In this document: piece by piece, positions 9,247-17,200 of the stretch
How positions within the stretch are numbered: position 1 is the first letter of the stretch
Layout: every line of letters begins with the position of its first letter
Origin: Alphaproteobacteria bacterium
Lineage (GTDB): Bacteria; Pseudomonadota; Alphaproteobacteria; JAJTHO01; CANGYM01
NCBI GenBank assembly: GCA_947458145.1
Contig: CANGYM010000006.1
Location: 1-34,949, forward strand
Length of the DNA: 34,949 nt
Reading direction: 5' to 3'
Made by a program: the position numbers and the translations under genes
Notes under the pieces: model-generated
Databases searched by the model: none
What the model was told of the DNA's origin: nothing
Seen by the model: the letters and a program-made list of their open reading frames with translations, nothing else

Positions 9247-9711
9247 GTGGAGGAACAACAAACTCGGGATGTAACCGAAATAGCTCCCGAAAAAACCACG
9301 TCGGCCTTAGTGCCCACGCTCAAAACCCCTCTAAGAAAATTTTTCGAGGGGGTTTCAGAGGCTTTTCAAGGTCTCAAGAAAAGCTTAAGGGTGACCCTAC
9401 GGTGGTTCCTAAGGTGGTTTTTACCACGACTGTTCGTGGTTTTTATAGCCCTCATCCTCTTCGGTGGATGGATTCAGACGCAGCCCCTGAAGAAGGCTGC
9501 GGGTTGGGTGCAGCTTTCGGAGAGGCGAAGCGCCCGCTCTTGGTGCCAATCGTCGGCATCTTCAGGGTGGGTCAGCTATGGGATGCCTTATCCCCCCAAC
9601 GCCGAAACCCCATCGGTGAAAATCTCACCATGGGGGGTTTGGTGTAACGCCAACTCCCCAACTAAGGGGGTGGTGCTCAGGATGAAGAAATTGTTTCCTG
9701 ATCTTTTTTAA
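9247..9711 (+). CDS. Orphan 154-residue predicted membrane protein, hairpin-rich gene
   Basis: Unrecognised. It starts with GTG behind an ideal Shine-Dalgarno and ends in tandem TAA TAA directly followed by a strong terminator, so it looks like a complete one-gene transcription unit. The product has a charged N-terminus (MEEQQTRDVTEIAPEK), a basic amphipathic stretch (TPLRKFFEGVSEAFQGLKKS), and one hydrophobic segment around residues 56-76 (FLPRLFVVFIALILFGGW) suited to a single transmembrane helix. A Trp/Ser/Pro-rich tail with two cysteines follows. Codon use differs from neighbours, with repeated AGG, AGA, CTA and ATA, which are uncommon elsewhere here. The coding DNA is covered almost end to end by inverted repeats (see the 9191-9755 entry), so the unit may instead be a structured RNA or a palindrome-invaded gene. 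Another frame (9204-9647) is also open but has no RBS. Confidence 0.5.
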   Translation: MEEQQTRDVTEIAPEKTTSALVPTLKTPLRKFFEGVSEAFQGLKKSLRVTLRWFLRWFLPRLFVVFIALILFGGWIQTQPLKKAAGWVQLSERRSARSWCQSSASSGWVSYGMPYPPNAETPSVKISPWGVWCNANSPTKGVVLRMKKLFPDLF

Positions 9712-9712
9712 T

Positions 9713-9755
9713 AAAAGCCCCTACTCCTCGAAAGAGTGATGTTAGGGGCTTTTTT
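9713..9755 (+). terminator. Intrinsic terminator
   Basis: AAAAGCCCCTA (9713-9723) pairs perfectly with TAGGGGCTTTT (9743-9753); an inner CTC/GAG extends the stem, and a T run continues to 9755. It begins within the tandem stop codons of the 9247 ORF, so it closes that unit. Confidence 0.88.
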
Positions 9756-9820
9756 CTTTCGTAATGCACCCAAAAAAATCACCTCTCAAATCCCAACAGG
9801 GAGAGGCCGAACATTCTATT

Positions 9821-9856
9821 CCCTCTCCCGCTTGCGGGGGAGGGGTAGGGAGGGGG
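9821..9856 (+). repeat. REP-like palindromic element, copy 1
   Basis: CCCTCTCCC, a 6-base loop and GGGGGAGGGG form an imperfect hairpin, followed by TA and a trailing GGGAGGGGG. This hairpin-plus-tail architecture is the reverse complement of the element at 9919-9954. The stretch 9756-9989 holds no gene I can support; apart from these two elements it shows only G/C-rich flanks. Such CCCTCTCCC elements are common intergenic repeats in proteobacteria. Confidence 0.7.
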
Positions 9857-9918
9857 ACTTTCTAGAGGGGGTTTCGCCGCAAAATTTTCTCTTAACAACA
9901 AACAGATAGGGTCTTCGG

Positions 9919-9954
9919 CCCCTCTCCCCAGCCCTCTCCCCATTGGGGAGAGGG
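9919..9954 (-). repeat. REP-like palindromic element, copy 2 (inverted)
   Basis: CCCCTCTCCCC (9919-9929) precedes a perfect 10-bp hairpin, CCCTCTCCCC (9932-9941) with GGGGAGAGGG (9945-9954) and a 3-base ATT loop. On the minus strand it has the same order as copy 1 (hairpin, two bases, GGGGAGAGGGG tail), so the pair forms a BIME-like inverted module. It lies 35 bases past the recA stop. Confidence 0.75.
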
Positions 9955-9989
9955 AGAAGATGATGCTCCCTCTGTCTTCCGTCCTACGC

Positions 9990-11081
9990 CTACGCCAACG
10001 ACGCCTCTTCCAAGGGCTCTGTGTCCTGTCCCTGTTGCTGGGGATCGTCCTGATCGGGCTGGGTTAACATGGCATCCGTCAGGTTGCCGGCGGTGGCGCG
10101 GATTTTTCTTTCGATTTCATCGGCCACTTTGGGGTTTTCGGTTAAGTACTCTTTGGCGTTTTCCTTACCCTGTCCCAAACGGGTGGGGCCGTAGTTATAC
10201 CAAGCGCCTGATTTTTCAACAAAACCGGCCTGAACACCCAAGTCAATCAACTCGCCCGTGCGGGAAATGCCGCGCCCGTACATAATGTCAAATTCCACCT
10301 GACGAAACGGGGGGGCCACTTTGTTTTTGACCACTTTCACGCGGGTTTGGTTGCCGATGATGGCCTCTTTTTCCTTAATCGCCCCAATGCGGCGGATGTC
10401 CAAACGGACAGAGGCATAAAATTTCAACGCATTCCCCCCCGTGGTGGTTTCGGGATTGCCAAACATCACGCCGATTTTTTGGCGGATTTGGTTAATGAAA
10501 ATCACCATACATTTTGTGCGGGAAATGGACCCTGTTAATTTACGCAGGGCTTGGCTCATCAATCGGGCCTGCAGACCCATGTGGGAATCGCCCATATCGC
10601 CCTCGATTTCCGCCTTGGGCACCAACGCCGCCACACTGTCCACCACCACCACATCCACGGCGCCAGAGCGCACGAGGGTATCGGCGATTTCCAAGGCTTG
10701 CTCCCCCGTATCGGGCTGGGACACCAGCAATTCATTGACATTCACCCCCAAACGGGCCGCATAAACGGGATCCAGGGCATGTTCCGCATCAATAAAGGCA
10801 CACGTGCCGCCCTTTTTCTGGGCCTCCGCCACAATGTGCAGGGTCATGGTGGTTTTCCCTGAACTTTCGGGGCCGTAAATTTCAATAATCCGTCCCTTGG
10901 GCAATCCACCAATGCCAAGGGCCAAATCCAACGACAGGGACCCCGTGGGCACGGCCTCGATATCCAGCGCCCGCTGTTGGCCCAGCCGCATGACGGACCC
11001 CTTGCCATAAAACTTTTCAATTTGGGCCAGCGCTTGGCCCAGGGCTTTTTCTTTATCCAGAACGGGGGAATCTTTGCTCAT
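9990..11081 (-). CDS. recA: Recombinase RecA
   Basis: ATP-dependent strand-exchange protein for homologous recombination and the SOS co-protease reaction. It is 363 residues, a normal length. The Walker A GPESSGKT is at residues 70-77, a [10 protein letters not shown] Walker B strand follows, and the DNA-binding loop region [19 protein letters not shown](GG) is intact. The tail is Gln/Asp/Glu rich as usual. Start choice: the frame is open back to 11180, but [15 protein letters not shown] at 11081 matches the family N-terminus and has AAGGA 7 bases upstream (11089-11093). The longer form would run into mutY. The gene is divergent from mutY across 59 bases. I saw no GAAC-N7-GAAC or GTTC-N7-GTTC alphaproteobacterial LexA box in this spacer. 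The pair of REP-like elements lies downstream. Confidence 0.98.
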   Translation of the reverse strand: MSKDSPVLDKEKALGQALAQIEKFYGKGSVMRLGQQRALDIEAVPTGSLSLDLALGIGGLPKGRIIEIYGPESSGKTTMTLHIVAEAQKKGGTCAFIDAEHALDPVYAARLGVNVNELLVSQPDTGEQALEIADTLVRSGAVDVVVVDSVAALVPKAEIEGDMGDSHMGLQARLMSQALRKLTGSISRTKCMVIFINQIRQKIGVMFGNPETTTGGNALKFYASVRLDIRRIGAIKEKEAIIGNQTRVKVVKNKVAPPFRQVEFDIMYGRGISRTGELIDLGVQAGFVEKSGAWYNYGPTRLGQGKENAKEYLTENPKVADEIERKIRATAGNLTDAMLTQPDQDDPQQQGQDTEPLEEASLA

Positions 11082-11140
11082 AAAACGATCCTTGGGTAAA
11101 ACTATAGACAAAACACCTTGTCTTTCCCTACCGTAAAACC

Positions 11141-12151
11141 ATGATGGATGCAATCTCTTTCGCGCGGGCTTTACGATCATGGTATGACGATCAGGGGATT
11201 GTTCTGCCTTGGCGCGGGCATCCCGACCCCTACGCCGTGGTGGTCAGCGAGGTTATGCTGCAACAAACCACTGTCGCCGCTGTGATTCCGTATTTCGCCC
11301 GTTTCATGGCCCGTTTTCCCACCCCCCACGCGCTGGCCGCTGCCCCGCTGGATGACGTTTTGGCGGCGTGGCAGGGGCTGGGGTATTATCGGCGGGCCCA
11401 TAATTTGCATAACATGGCCCGCGTTTTGGTGTCGGAGTATCAGGGGCGCTGGCCCACCACGGCGCAGGGGTTAAAAGCCCTGCCAGGCATCGGGGATTAT
11501 ACCGCGGGGGCTGTGGCGTCCATGGTGTTTGGCCAGCCCGCGCTGGCGCTGGATGGCAATGGGGTTCGGGTGTTGTCGCGCATCATGGGCTTTACGGATG
11601 TGGTGTCACCGGCCACACCGGCCCTGCGGGCCTTTGCCGCCGCCTGTGTCCCCAACGACCGCCCGGGCGATTTCTGGCAGGCCGTAATGGATCTGGGACG
11701 CACCATCTGCCGCCCCAAAAATCCCACCTGTTTAACCTGCCCCGTGCGGGATTGCTGTGTGGGCTGGGCGCAGGGGAACGTCAACGAAATTCCACGCCTT
11801 GCGGCCAAAAAAGAGCGCCCCCACCGCACAGGACAGGCCTTTGTTTTGCATCATAACGGCCACGTGTGGCTGCGCAGGCGTCCCGATCAGGGGCTGCTGC
11901 CGCGTCTGTATGAACCCCCCACCTTTGGATGGGAAGGCCCATCGGCCTTTACGCAGGATTCTGAACTTTGGGAAGCCTGCGGGGTTGTGCGTCATGTGTT
12001 TACGCATTTTTCCCTGAGCATGGATGTGTTTTCAGCCAACCACAAAAACCCCCCGTTCACCGAGGGCAACTGGTATCCACGGGGCGATCTGCCGCCCCTT
12101 TCCAGCCTGGCCAAAAAAATATTGCAACAAACGCTGTTTTGGGTTGCTTAG
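11141..12151 (+). CDS. mutY: A/G-specific adenine DNA glycosylase MutY
   Basis: Base-excision repair glycosylase that removes adenine mispaired with 8-oxoguanine. It is 336 residues. The catalytic Glu is E37 in [14 protein letters not shown], the helix-hairpin-helix is [12 protein letters not shown] (114-125), and the catalytic Asp is D138 in ALALDGN. The [4Fe-4S] ligands C190, C197, C200 and C206 have the exact C-x6-C-x2-C-x5-C spacing. After DGN the usual VKRV reads GVRV, a small local departure. The C-terminal Nudix-like 8-oxoG recognition domain is present but compact (about 226-336). An ATG ATG start without an obvious RBS faces recA across the shared upstream region. A perfect inverted repeat follows 2 bases after the stop. 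Confidence 0.95.
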   Translation: MMDAISFARALRSWYDDQGIVLPWRGHPDPYAVVVSEVMLQQTTVAAVIPYFARFMARFPTPHALAAAPLDDVLAAWQGLGYYRRAHNLHNMARVLVSEYQGRWPTTAQGLKALPGIGDYTAGAVASMVFGQPALALDGNGVRVLSRIMGFTDVVSPATPALRAFAAACVPNDRPGDFWQAVMDLGRTICRPKNPTCLTCPVRDCCVGWAQGNVNEIPRLAAKKERPHRTGQAFVLHHNGHVWLRRRPDQGLLPRLYEPPTFGWEGPSAFTQDSELWEACGVVRHVFTHFSLSMDVFSANHKNPPFTEGNWYPRGDLPPLSSLAKKILQQTLFWVA

Positions 12152-12153
12152 GG

Positions 12154-12178
12154 GTCATACTTTGGTTTAAAGTATGAC
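12154..12178. promoter_or_regulatory. Perfect 10-bp inverted repeat (terminator or operator)
   Basis: GTCATACTTT (12154-12163), a GGTTT loop, and AAAGTATGAC (12169-12178). It sits between the mutY stop and the small gene at 12211. No T-tract follows on either strand, so a classical intrinsic terminator is doubtful. An operator for the 12211 gene or a 3'-end processing hairpin is equally possible. Confidence 0.6.
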
Positions 12179-12210
12179 TTCATAATAAAAACGATTGTCT
12201 GGTTATCCTC

Positions 12211-12510
12211 ATGGTTGCTGCCCTCACCACCCCTTGGAGCGTTAAAGGCGTTTCCGAAGACGCCAAGCAGGCCGCCAAACGGCTGGCGCATCAAAGCCAT
12301 AAAACCATGGGGGCGTGGTTGTCGGATTTGATTTTAAATCAACCCGCCCCAGAATCATCCCAAAAGGCCGAAAAAGAAATGGCCAACTTGATTTTAGCGC
12401 TGGCCAAGCGTATCAGTGTTTTGGAAAAAACGGTGGCAGATCATGTTCAATCGTCGGACTCTCGGTTGCGGTCGCTGGAAAGCGACACGCTGGAAAACAA
12501 CGTGGCTTAG
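12211..12510 (+). CDS. Small PodJ-N-like WSVKG domain / coiled-coil protein
   Basis: Unnamed 99-residue protein. The N-terminal part (TPWSVKGVSEDAKQAAKRLAHQSHKTMGAWLSDLI) resembles the short helical motif at the N-terminus of alphaproteobacterial polarity protein PodJ and related Sel1/coiled-coil proteins, where WSVKGI/V is followed by an Ala/Arg helix and a G-x-WL turn. Residues about 52-95 form a heptad-like helix (MANLILALAKRISVLEKTVADHV) likely to be a coiled coil. There is no signal peptide, so it should be cytoplasmic. Here the domain is free-standing, without the long PodJ body. Its 3' end overlaps the next gene by 68 bases in another frame. No Shine-Dalgarno is evident. The function is unknown; protein-protein interaction is an inference. 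Confidence 0.7.
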   Translation: MVAALTTPWSVKGVSEDAKQAAKRLAHQSHKTMGAWLSDLILNQPAPESSQKAEKEMANLILALAKRISVLEKTVADHVQSSDSRLRSLESDTLENNVA

Positions 12511-12829
12511 CCTGCTGCTGCCCCTTTGGGCGGGGCCTGCTTTTTCCGCAGATGATCCCTCTGTTCTTGAGGAATACCGCGACATTGTGCGCCTGTGCGA
12601 AGATGGCACCGATGTTGGCGTGCATGTTATTTTTCCAGAGCATATTTCGCCCGAGGCGCCCTTTTGGGATCTCTCCCGCTATCACATCGCCCTGAAATGG
12701 GCCAACAGCGGGGATGGTGACGGTCGGGGCCGCGGAAAAACCCTGCAAGTGTATTGCGGGGAAGGCGGCGTTGATATCCAACCCGACGATCAAGCCAATG
12801 ATCAAATGGATCTGAACATTCTGCCCTGA
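12443..12829 (+). CDS. Small secreted protein, unknown function
   Basis: Unrecognised, 128 residues. ATG 12443 gives an Arg/Lys-rich n-region, a hydrophobic core (TWLSLLLPLWAGPAFSA) and a plausible signal-peptidase site before DDPSV. The mature part of about 93 residues is acidic, with two cysteines (RLCEDG and QVYCGEG) that could form a disulfide in the periplasm. The frame extends back to a GTG at 12416, but that start would bury the signal peptide behind extra charged residues. It begins inside the end of the 12211 gene (68-base overlap), so the two are probably translated from one message. It ends tail-to-tail with gltX, 19 bases away. A 12-bp palindrome CCCTGATCAGGG covers the stop codon. 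Confidence 0.65.
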   Translation: MFNRRTLGCGRWKATRWKTTWLSLLLPLWAGPAFSADDPSVLEEYRDIVRLCEDGTDVGVHVIFPEHISPEAPFWDLSRYHIALKWANSGDGDGRGRGKTLQVYCGEGGVDIQPDDQANDQMDLNILP

Positions 12830-12848
12830 TCAGGGTAGGGAAGGGGGG

Positions 12849-14207
12849 TTACTGAAGACGCGCCAAAACCTCGTCCCGCCCCAAAACCGACAGAATCGCA
12901 AACACGCTGGGGGATGCTGTGCTGCCCGTCATGGCAATACGCAGGGGCATGGCCACGTCAGAGAGCTTTTTCCCTTGGGCCGCGGCCCAAGTTTTCAGGG
13001 TTTGGCTCAGGCCGTCCTCTGTCCACTGATCCGGTGACAGGGATTCCAAAACGGGGATGACATCGCTGACTATGGCGGCATGCGCGGGGGTCCATGCATC
13101 GCCTTTTGGGGGCCGGCTCAGATAGGGTCCGCACAGGGCCACCACATCCCCCAAACGCTCAGCCCGCTGGGTCAGGTGCGGCAACATCTGGCGCAGCCAC
13201 GACCAGTGACGCTCGGTGGCCTGTGAATACTGGGAGCAAAGCAGGGGATACAGGCGATCAAACAAATCCAACGTGCGCAGGTAGTGTGCATTCAAAAACA
13301 AAAGTTTTTGCGGGTCAAAACGCGAAGGCGCCCGCCCCAAATGACGCCCATCAAAATGGGCAATACCCTCGCTGAGGGAGAAAATCTCTTGATCCCCATG
13401 CCCCCATCCCAAACGCAGCAGGGCATTGATCATGGCTTCGGACACAATGCCCTGATCCCGATACTCCTGAATGGCCACAGCGCCGTGGCGTTTGGAAAGT
13501 TTTGCCCCATCGGGTCCGTGAATCAGGGGAATATGGTACAGCTCTGGCATGGTCCAATCCAGCGCATCAAACAACGCCCGTTGGCGAAAGGCATTGTTCA
13601 AATGATCATCCCCCCGCATGATGTGGGTGATGCCCATATCATGATCATCCACCACCACCGCCAGCATATACGTTGGGGTTCCATCCGCCCGCAGCAAAAC
13701 CATGTCATCCAAATGATCATGGCGCAGGCTGACAGCCCCCTGCACATGATCAAACAGCGTCATTTCACCGGTCAGGGGTACTTTAAGGCGAATCACGAAG
13801 GGCCGATCCGTTGGGTGATCCTTCGCGGGGACATCCCGCCAGCGCCGATCATAGGGGACGGGGCGACCGATGGCTTTGGCCTCTTCGCGCATGATTTCCA
13901 ATTCCTCGGGCGTGGCATAGCACCGATAGGCGCGGCCCTGAGCCAGCAGCTGATGGGCCACCTCTGCATGACGGGCGGCCCGCGTGCTTTGATACACCGT
14001 GGGTTCATCCGGCATCAGACCCAACCAGTTTAATCCATCCAAAATGGCATCTTTGGCGGCTTCGGTTGAACGTTCGCGGTCCGTATCCTCGATCCGCAGC
14101 AAAAACGCCCCCCCATAATGTTTGGCCAAACAATAATTAAACAGGGCGGTACGCGCCCCCCCCAAATGCAAAAAACCAGTGGGGGAGGGGGCAAAACGGG
14201 TGCGCAT
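12849..14207 (-). CDS. gltX: Glutamyl-tRNA synthetase, first paralogue
   Basis: Class I synthetase that attaches glutamate to tRNA-Glu and, in bacteria without GlnRS, also to tRNA-Gln as substrate for GatCAB. It is 452 residues. The N-terminus RTRFAPSPTGFLHLGGARTA carries the HIGH-type motif HLGG at 14-17, and KLSKRHG (the KMSKS equivalent) is near 235. The Rossmann core motif LLRIEDTDRERS is intact. The C-terminal anticodon-binding helical region is complete. A second, clearly different GluRS begins at 34326, so the two have probably divided the tRNA-Glu and tRNA-Gln roles; which does which cannot be read from sequence alone. The gene is divergent from the 14291 gene and convergent with the small secreted gene. 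Confidence 0.96.
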   Translation of the reverse strand: MRTRFAPSPTGFLHLGGARTALFNYCLAKHYGGAFLLRIEDTDRERSTEAAKDAILDGLNWLGLMPDEPTVYQSTRAARHAEVAHQLLAQGRAYRCYATPEELEIMREEAKAIGRPVPYDRRWRDVPAKDHPTDRPFVIRLKVPLTGEMTLFDHVQGAVSLRHDHLDDMVLLRADGTPTYMLAVVVDDHDMGITHIMRGDDHLNNAFRQRALFDALDWTMPELYHIPLIHGPDGAKLSKRHGAVAIQEYRDQGIVSEAMINALLRLGWGHGDQEIFSLSEGIAHFDGRHLGRAPSRFDPQKLLFLNAHYLRTLDLFDRLYPLLCSQYSQATERHWSWLRQMLPHLTQRAERLGDVVALCGPYLSRPPKGDAWTPAHAAIVSDVIPVLESLSPDQWTEDGLSQTLKTWAAAQGKKLSDVAMPLRIAMTGSTASPSVFAILSVLGRDEVLARLQ

Positions 14208-14290
14208 AAAGAATCACGTTTCAGCAACATTTCAGAAATAATTCATCTCCACCGCTATATCATTCTTGACCCCCTGTCAAATTTTAGGGA

Positions 14291-17200
14291 ATGTTAAAAC
14301 GCCAACGCAATAATGATAACATGGCTTTACGTTTCTCCTTTTGTCTTTTCATCGCCTTTTTTGCCGCCGTTATGGCCCCCAAGGCCGTGGGGGCCACCCT
14401 GCGCATAGGGCAACATGAAACCTTTACGCGGTTTGTCATCACATCACCCCAAACCGTAACCCATGATAGTCAGGGCAATACGTTACGGCTGAGCGTTGCC
14501 GAACCTTTGATTGGGGAAATTCCTGTTAAACCGGCGTCTGTTGTCTCCCTAACCCGCAAAAAACAGGGGGACAAAACCACCCTAACCATCGTTTTTACCG
14601 ATCCCATCAAAGATATTGCCCCCAAAACCATGGGCAGTCGGAAGATTTTTGATGTCACTCTGAACCGTTCTGCCCCTGTCAAAGGCACCCCTGATCAGGC
14701 CACAAAAAAGCCCGATCAACCTTTGCCTGAGACCCCAAAGCCCGAGGTCCCAAAGCCTGCCCCCCAAAGTCCCAAAACAAAACAAACCTCCCCCCCCCCC
14801 AAATCAGAAGACCAAGACACCGCCAGCATTTCCTTGATGGGGGGAGAGATCCAAATGTCTTTTCCTGACCCTCAGCCCTCTGGCATCGCCGTTTTCCAGC
14901 GGGCGGGATGGCAATGGATTGTTTTATCGCGCCCTGTTAACCTAAGCCCCCTTGAAAAAGAAAAAAATTTACAATCCCTGCATATTCAAAGCACGCCCAC
15001 TGGGCAAATCATCCGCTTTGCATTGCCGAAAAACAAAACCGCCACCACATGGTACGAAAAGGGGGCTTGGCATATTCATTGGGTTGCCAGCCCACCAGAA
15101 ACCAAACAGGTTTTAGAGGAATGGAATGACACCGCCGGACTGCATTGGAAAATTCCAGGGGCTTCCCCCGCTTTTACAGTCACAGACCCCCTCTTAGGGG
15201 ACTTTTTATGGATTTTCACCACATCCGACCCCACAGTAAGTGTCCCGCAAGCGCGGCAGTTCGCTCTGCTTTCCTTGGAGCCCACAACCCTTGGGATTGT
15301 TGTGTCTTCGTTTCAGCAAACCCTGCCCCTGACGCAGACAGGGGGTACCGTCACCTTGGCCCCCATGGGGGATCGCTCCCCTTTATCCAAAGATAAGGAA
15401 GAAACGCCAAGCGGATCCACAGCCACTCTAACAACCAACCTTAACGTCCCCCCCCAACAAAACCCATCCCCCGAAAACGCGGAAAACAAACGTCTTTTTG
15501 ATATTCGGGGTTGGAGGCGTGTTTCCAAAGACCAATTTTTTTCAGAAAAACAAACCCTGCAATCCCGCGTGGCCTCTGTTCGTCAGGACGACAAACCCAT
15601 GGCCAGATTAACCTTGGCCCGTTTTTTGTTTGCCCATGATTTTTATACAGAAAGTTTGGCCCTTTTAACGACCATGCTTGCCGAGGATCCCACGCTGCAC
15701 GCTTCGGCGCCGGTCAAATCCTTGCGCGGGGCGGCCCTTTTCATGACGCGACGCTATCAAGAGGCCAGACAGTCTTTGTTTGAAAGCAACACCGTGGATC
15801 AACCGGAAGGCAGCCTGTGGATGGCCAGCGCCTTTGCAGCAGATGGTCTTTTTGACGATGCAGAGCCGTATTTAAAATCCATCACAGACATCCCAGAAAC
15901 CTATACCCCGTCCATGACTTTGGCCCTTTTGGAACCCCTGGTTGATGCATGGCTGAAGAAAGGGGATCAAGAGAGCGTCTATTTGTTTCTTAACCGCGCC
16001 GATAGCCTAAACTACACCCCCAGCCAGCGTGGGCGATTCGATTTGCTGAAGGCCCGTCTGCTCAGCGTTTCCCAAAAAGAAAAGGAAGCGCAGGCCCTCT
16101 GGAAAACATTATCTGGGCACCCCGATCATTTTGTGCGCACCCATGCGGATTATGCCCTGCTGGATAGCCAGCACCGCGCAGGCACCCTCAGTGATGACGA
16201 TGCTATTGTGGGGCTAGAGCGTCTTCGGTTTGCCTGGCGGGGGGATGCGTTTGAACGCACCTTGCTGAACCGTCTGGTGGCTTTATACACCAAAAAAGGG
16301 GATTACAGGGACGCTCTGCAAACCTTGCGATATTTGGAAAGGCAATACCCCGACACAGAAGACGGGAAAAAAGCCCGCGCCCAAATGCAATCCCTGTTTA
16401 TCGACCTTTACCTGAAAGACAAAGCCGACAGCATGCCGCCCTTAACAGCTTTGGCCCTTTTGGATGAATTCCGTTTTTTAACGCCCGATGATGAAACCGG
16501 TGATGACATGATCCGGAAACTGGCGGATCGTCTGGTGTCCGTTGATCTGCTGGACAGGGCAGGGGATCTCCTCAATCACCAGGTCCGAGAGCGTTTGGAG
16601 GGCGAAGACAAAAGCCGCGTGGGCATGCGTCTGGCCATGATTCACCTGCTGAACAACCAGCCGGAAAAAGCCATTGAGGCCCTGAATATCTCAGATTATC
16701 TCTATGTTCCCGTGGCCCTGTTTGAAAAACGCGAACGCCTGCGGGCCGAGGCGCAGGCCATGCAAAGCCAGAACGAAGACGCTCTTGAAACCCTTGTCGA
16801 TGACACATCCGAAGAAGCCAATCACATTCGGGCGCACATTTACTGGAAAGAGAAAAAATACGATCAGGTTGTTCCGCTTTTGGAATCTATGATTCGCCTG
16901 AAACCCAACACAAAAACAGCCTCTGAGGCAGAAGCCCGCATTATCCTGAATTACGTCACCGCTCTGGTTTTGGCCAAAGACACAGAAAAACTGGCAGAGG
17001 CCTTCTCACGTTACGGACCTTTGCTGAAAGGGACCCCGTGGGATGAACCCTTTCAGGCCCTAAGCAATCCCAACCTGATCGGGGATCCCAAAAATGTCAT
17101 GGGGGCGTTTAAAGATATCAGCACGCTGGAAACCTTAATTGGGGATTACCGAAAGCAACTGAAAACCGGCAAACTCAGCGATGTGAGAGAAAATGGGGAG

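Larger units (their letters stand above)
9191..9755 (+). other. Contiguous array of RNA hairpins over the orphan unit
   Basis: Successive perfect or near-perfect stems read directly from the sequence: CTGCT/AGCAG (9191-9204), ATCTCC/GGAGAT (9224-9245), TCGGGA/TCCCGA (9264-9290), AAACCCCTC with GAGGGGGTTT (9323-9355), GCTTTTC/GAAAAGC (9361-9384), AGGG/CCCT (9388-9398), GTGGT/ACCAC (9414-9427), overlapping and therefore alternative to ACCACG/CGTGGT (9423-9440), CATCC/GGATG (9453-9470), CGCAGCC/GGCTGCG (9479-9501), GGCG/CGCC (9524-9534), GGCATC/GATGCC (9555-9587), CCCCAT-GGTGA with TCACC-ATGGGG (9608-9635), CCCC/GGGG (9656-9669), then the terminator. Short stems occur by chance, but several of 7-11 bp in tiled order are unusual. 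No tmRNA, RNase P, group I or group II signature was found. Confidence 0.5.

Noticed and set aside
9204-9647. Overlapping 147-codon ORF in another frame of the orphan unit
   Set aside because: No ribosome-binding site, no coherent hydrophobic pattern, and it misses the tandem-stop/terminator junction that the 9247 frame meets exactly.
9165-9755. tmRNA, RNase P RNA, 6S RNA, group I or group II intron as identity of the structured interval
   Set aside because: No GGTTCGAATCC T-arm or CCA end, no tag-like Ala-Asn-Asp reading frame, no GAGGAAAGTCC block of RNase P, no domain V or intron core signatures.
11082-11140. LexA/SOS box in the recA-mutY spacer
   Set aside because: GTTT-N8-GTTT is visible but neither GTTC-N7-GTTC nor GAAC-N7-GAAC is present; the match is too weak to call.
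11082-11180. Longer RecA start at 11180
   Set aside because: The extra 33 residues are not RecA-like and would overlap mutY; AAGGA is correctly placed for 11081.
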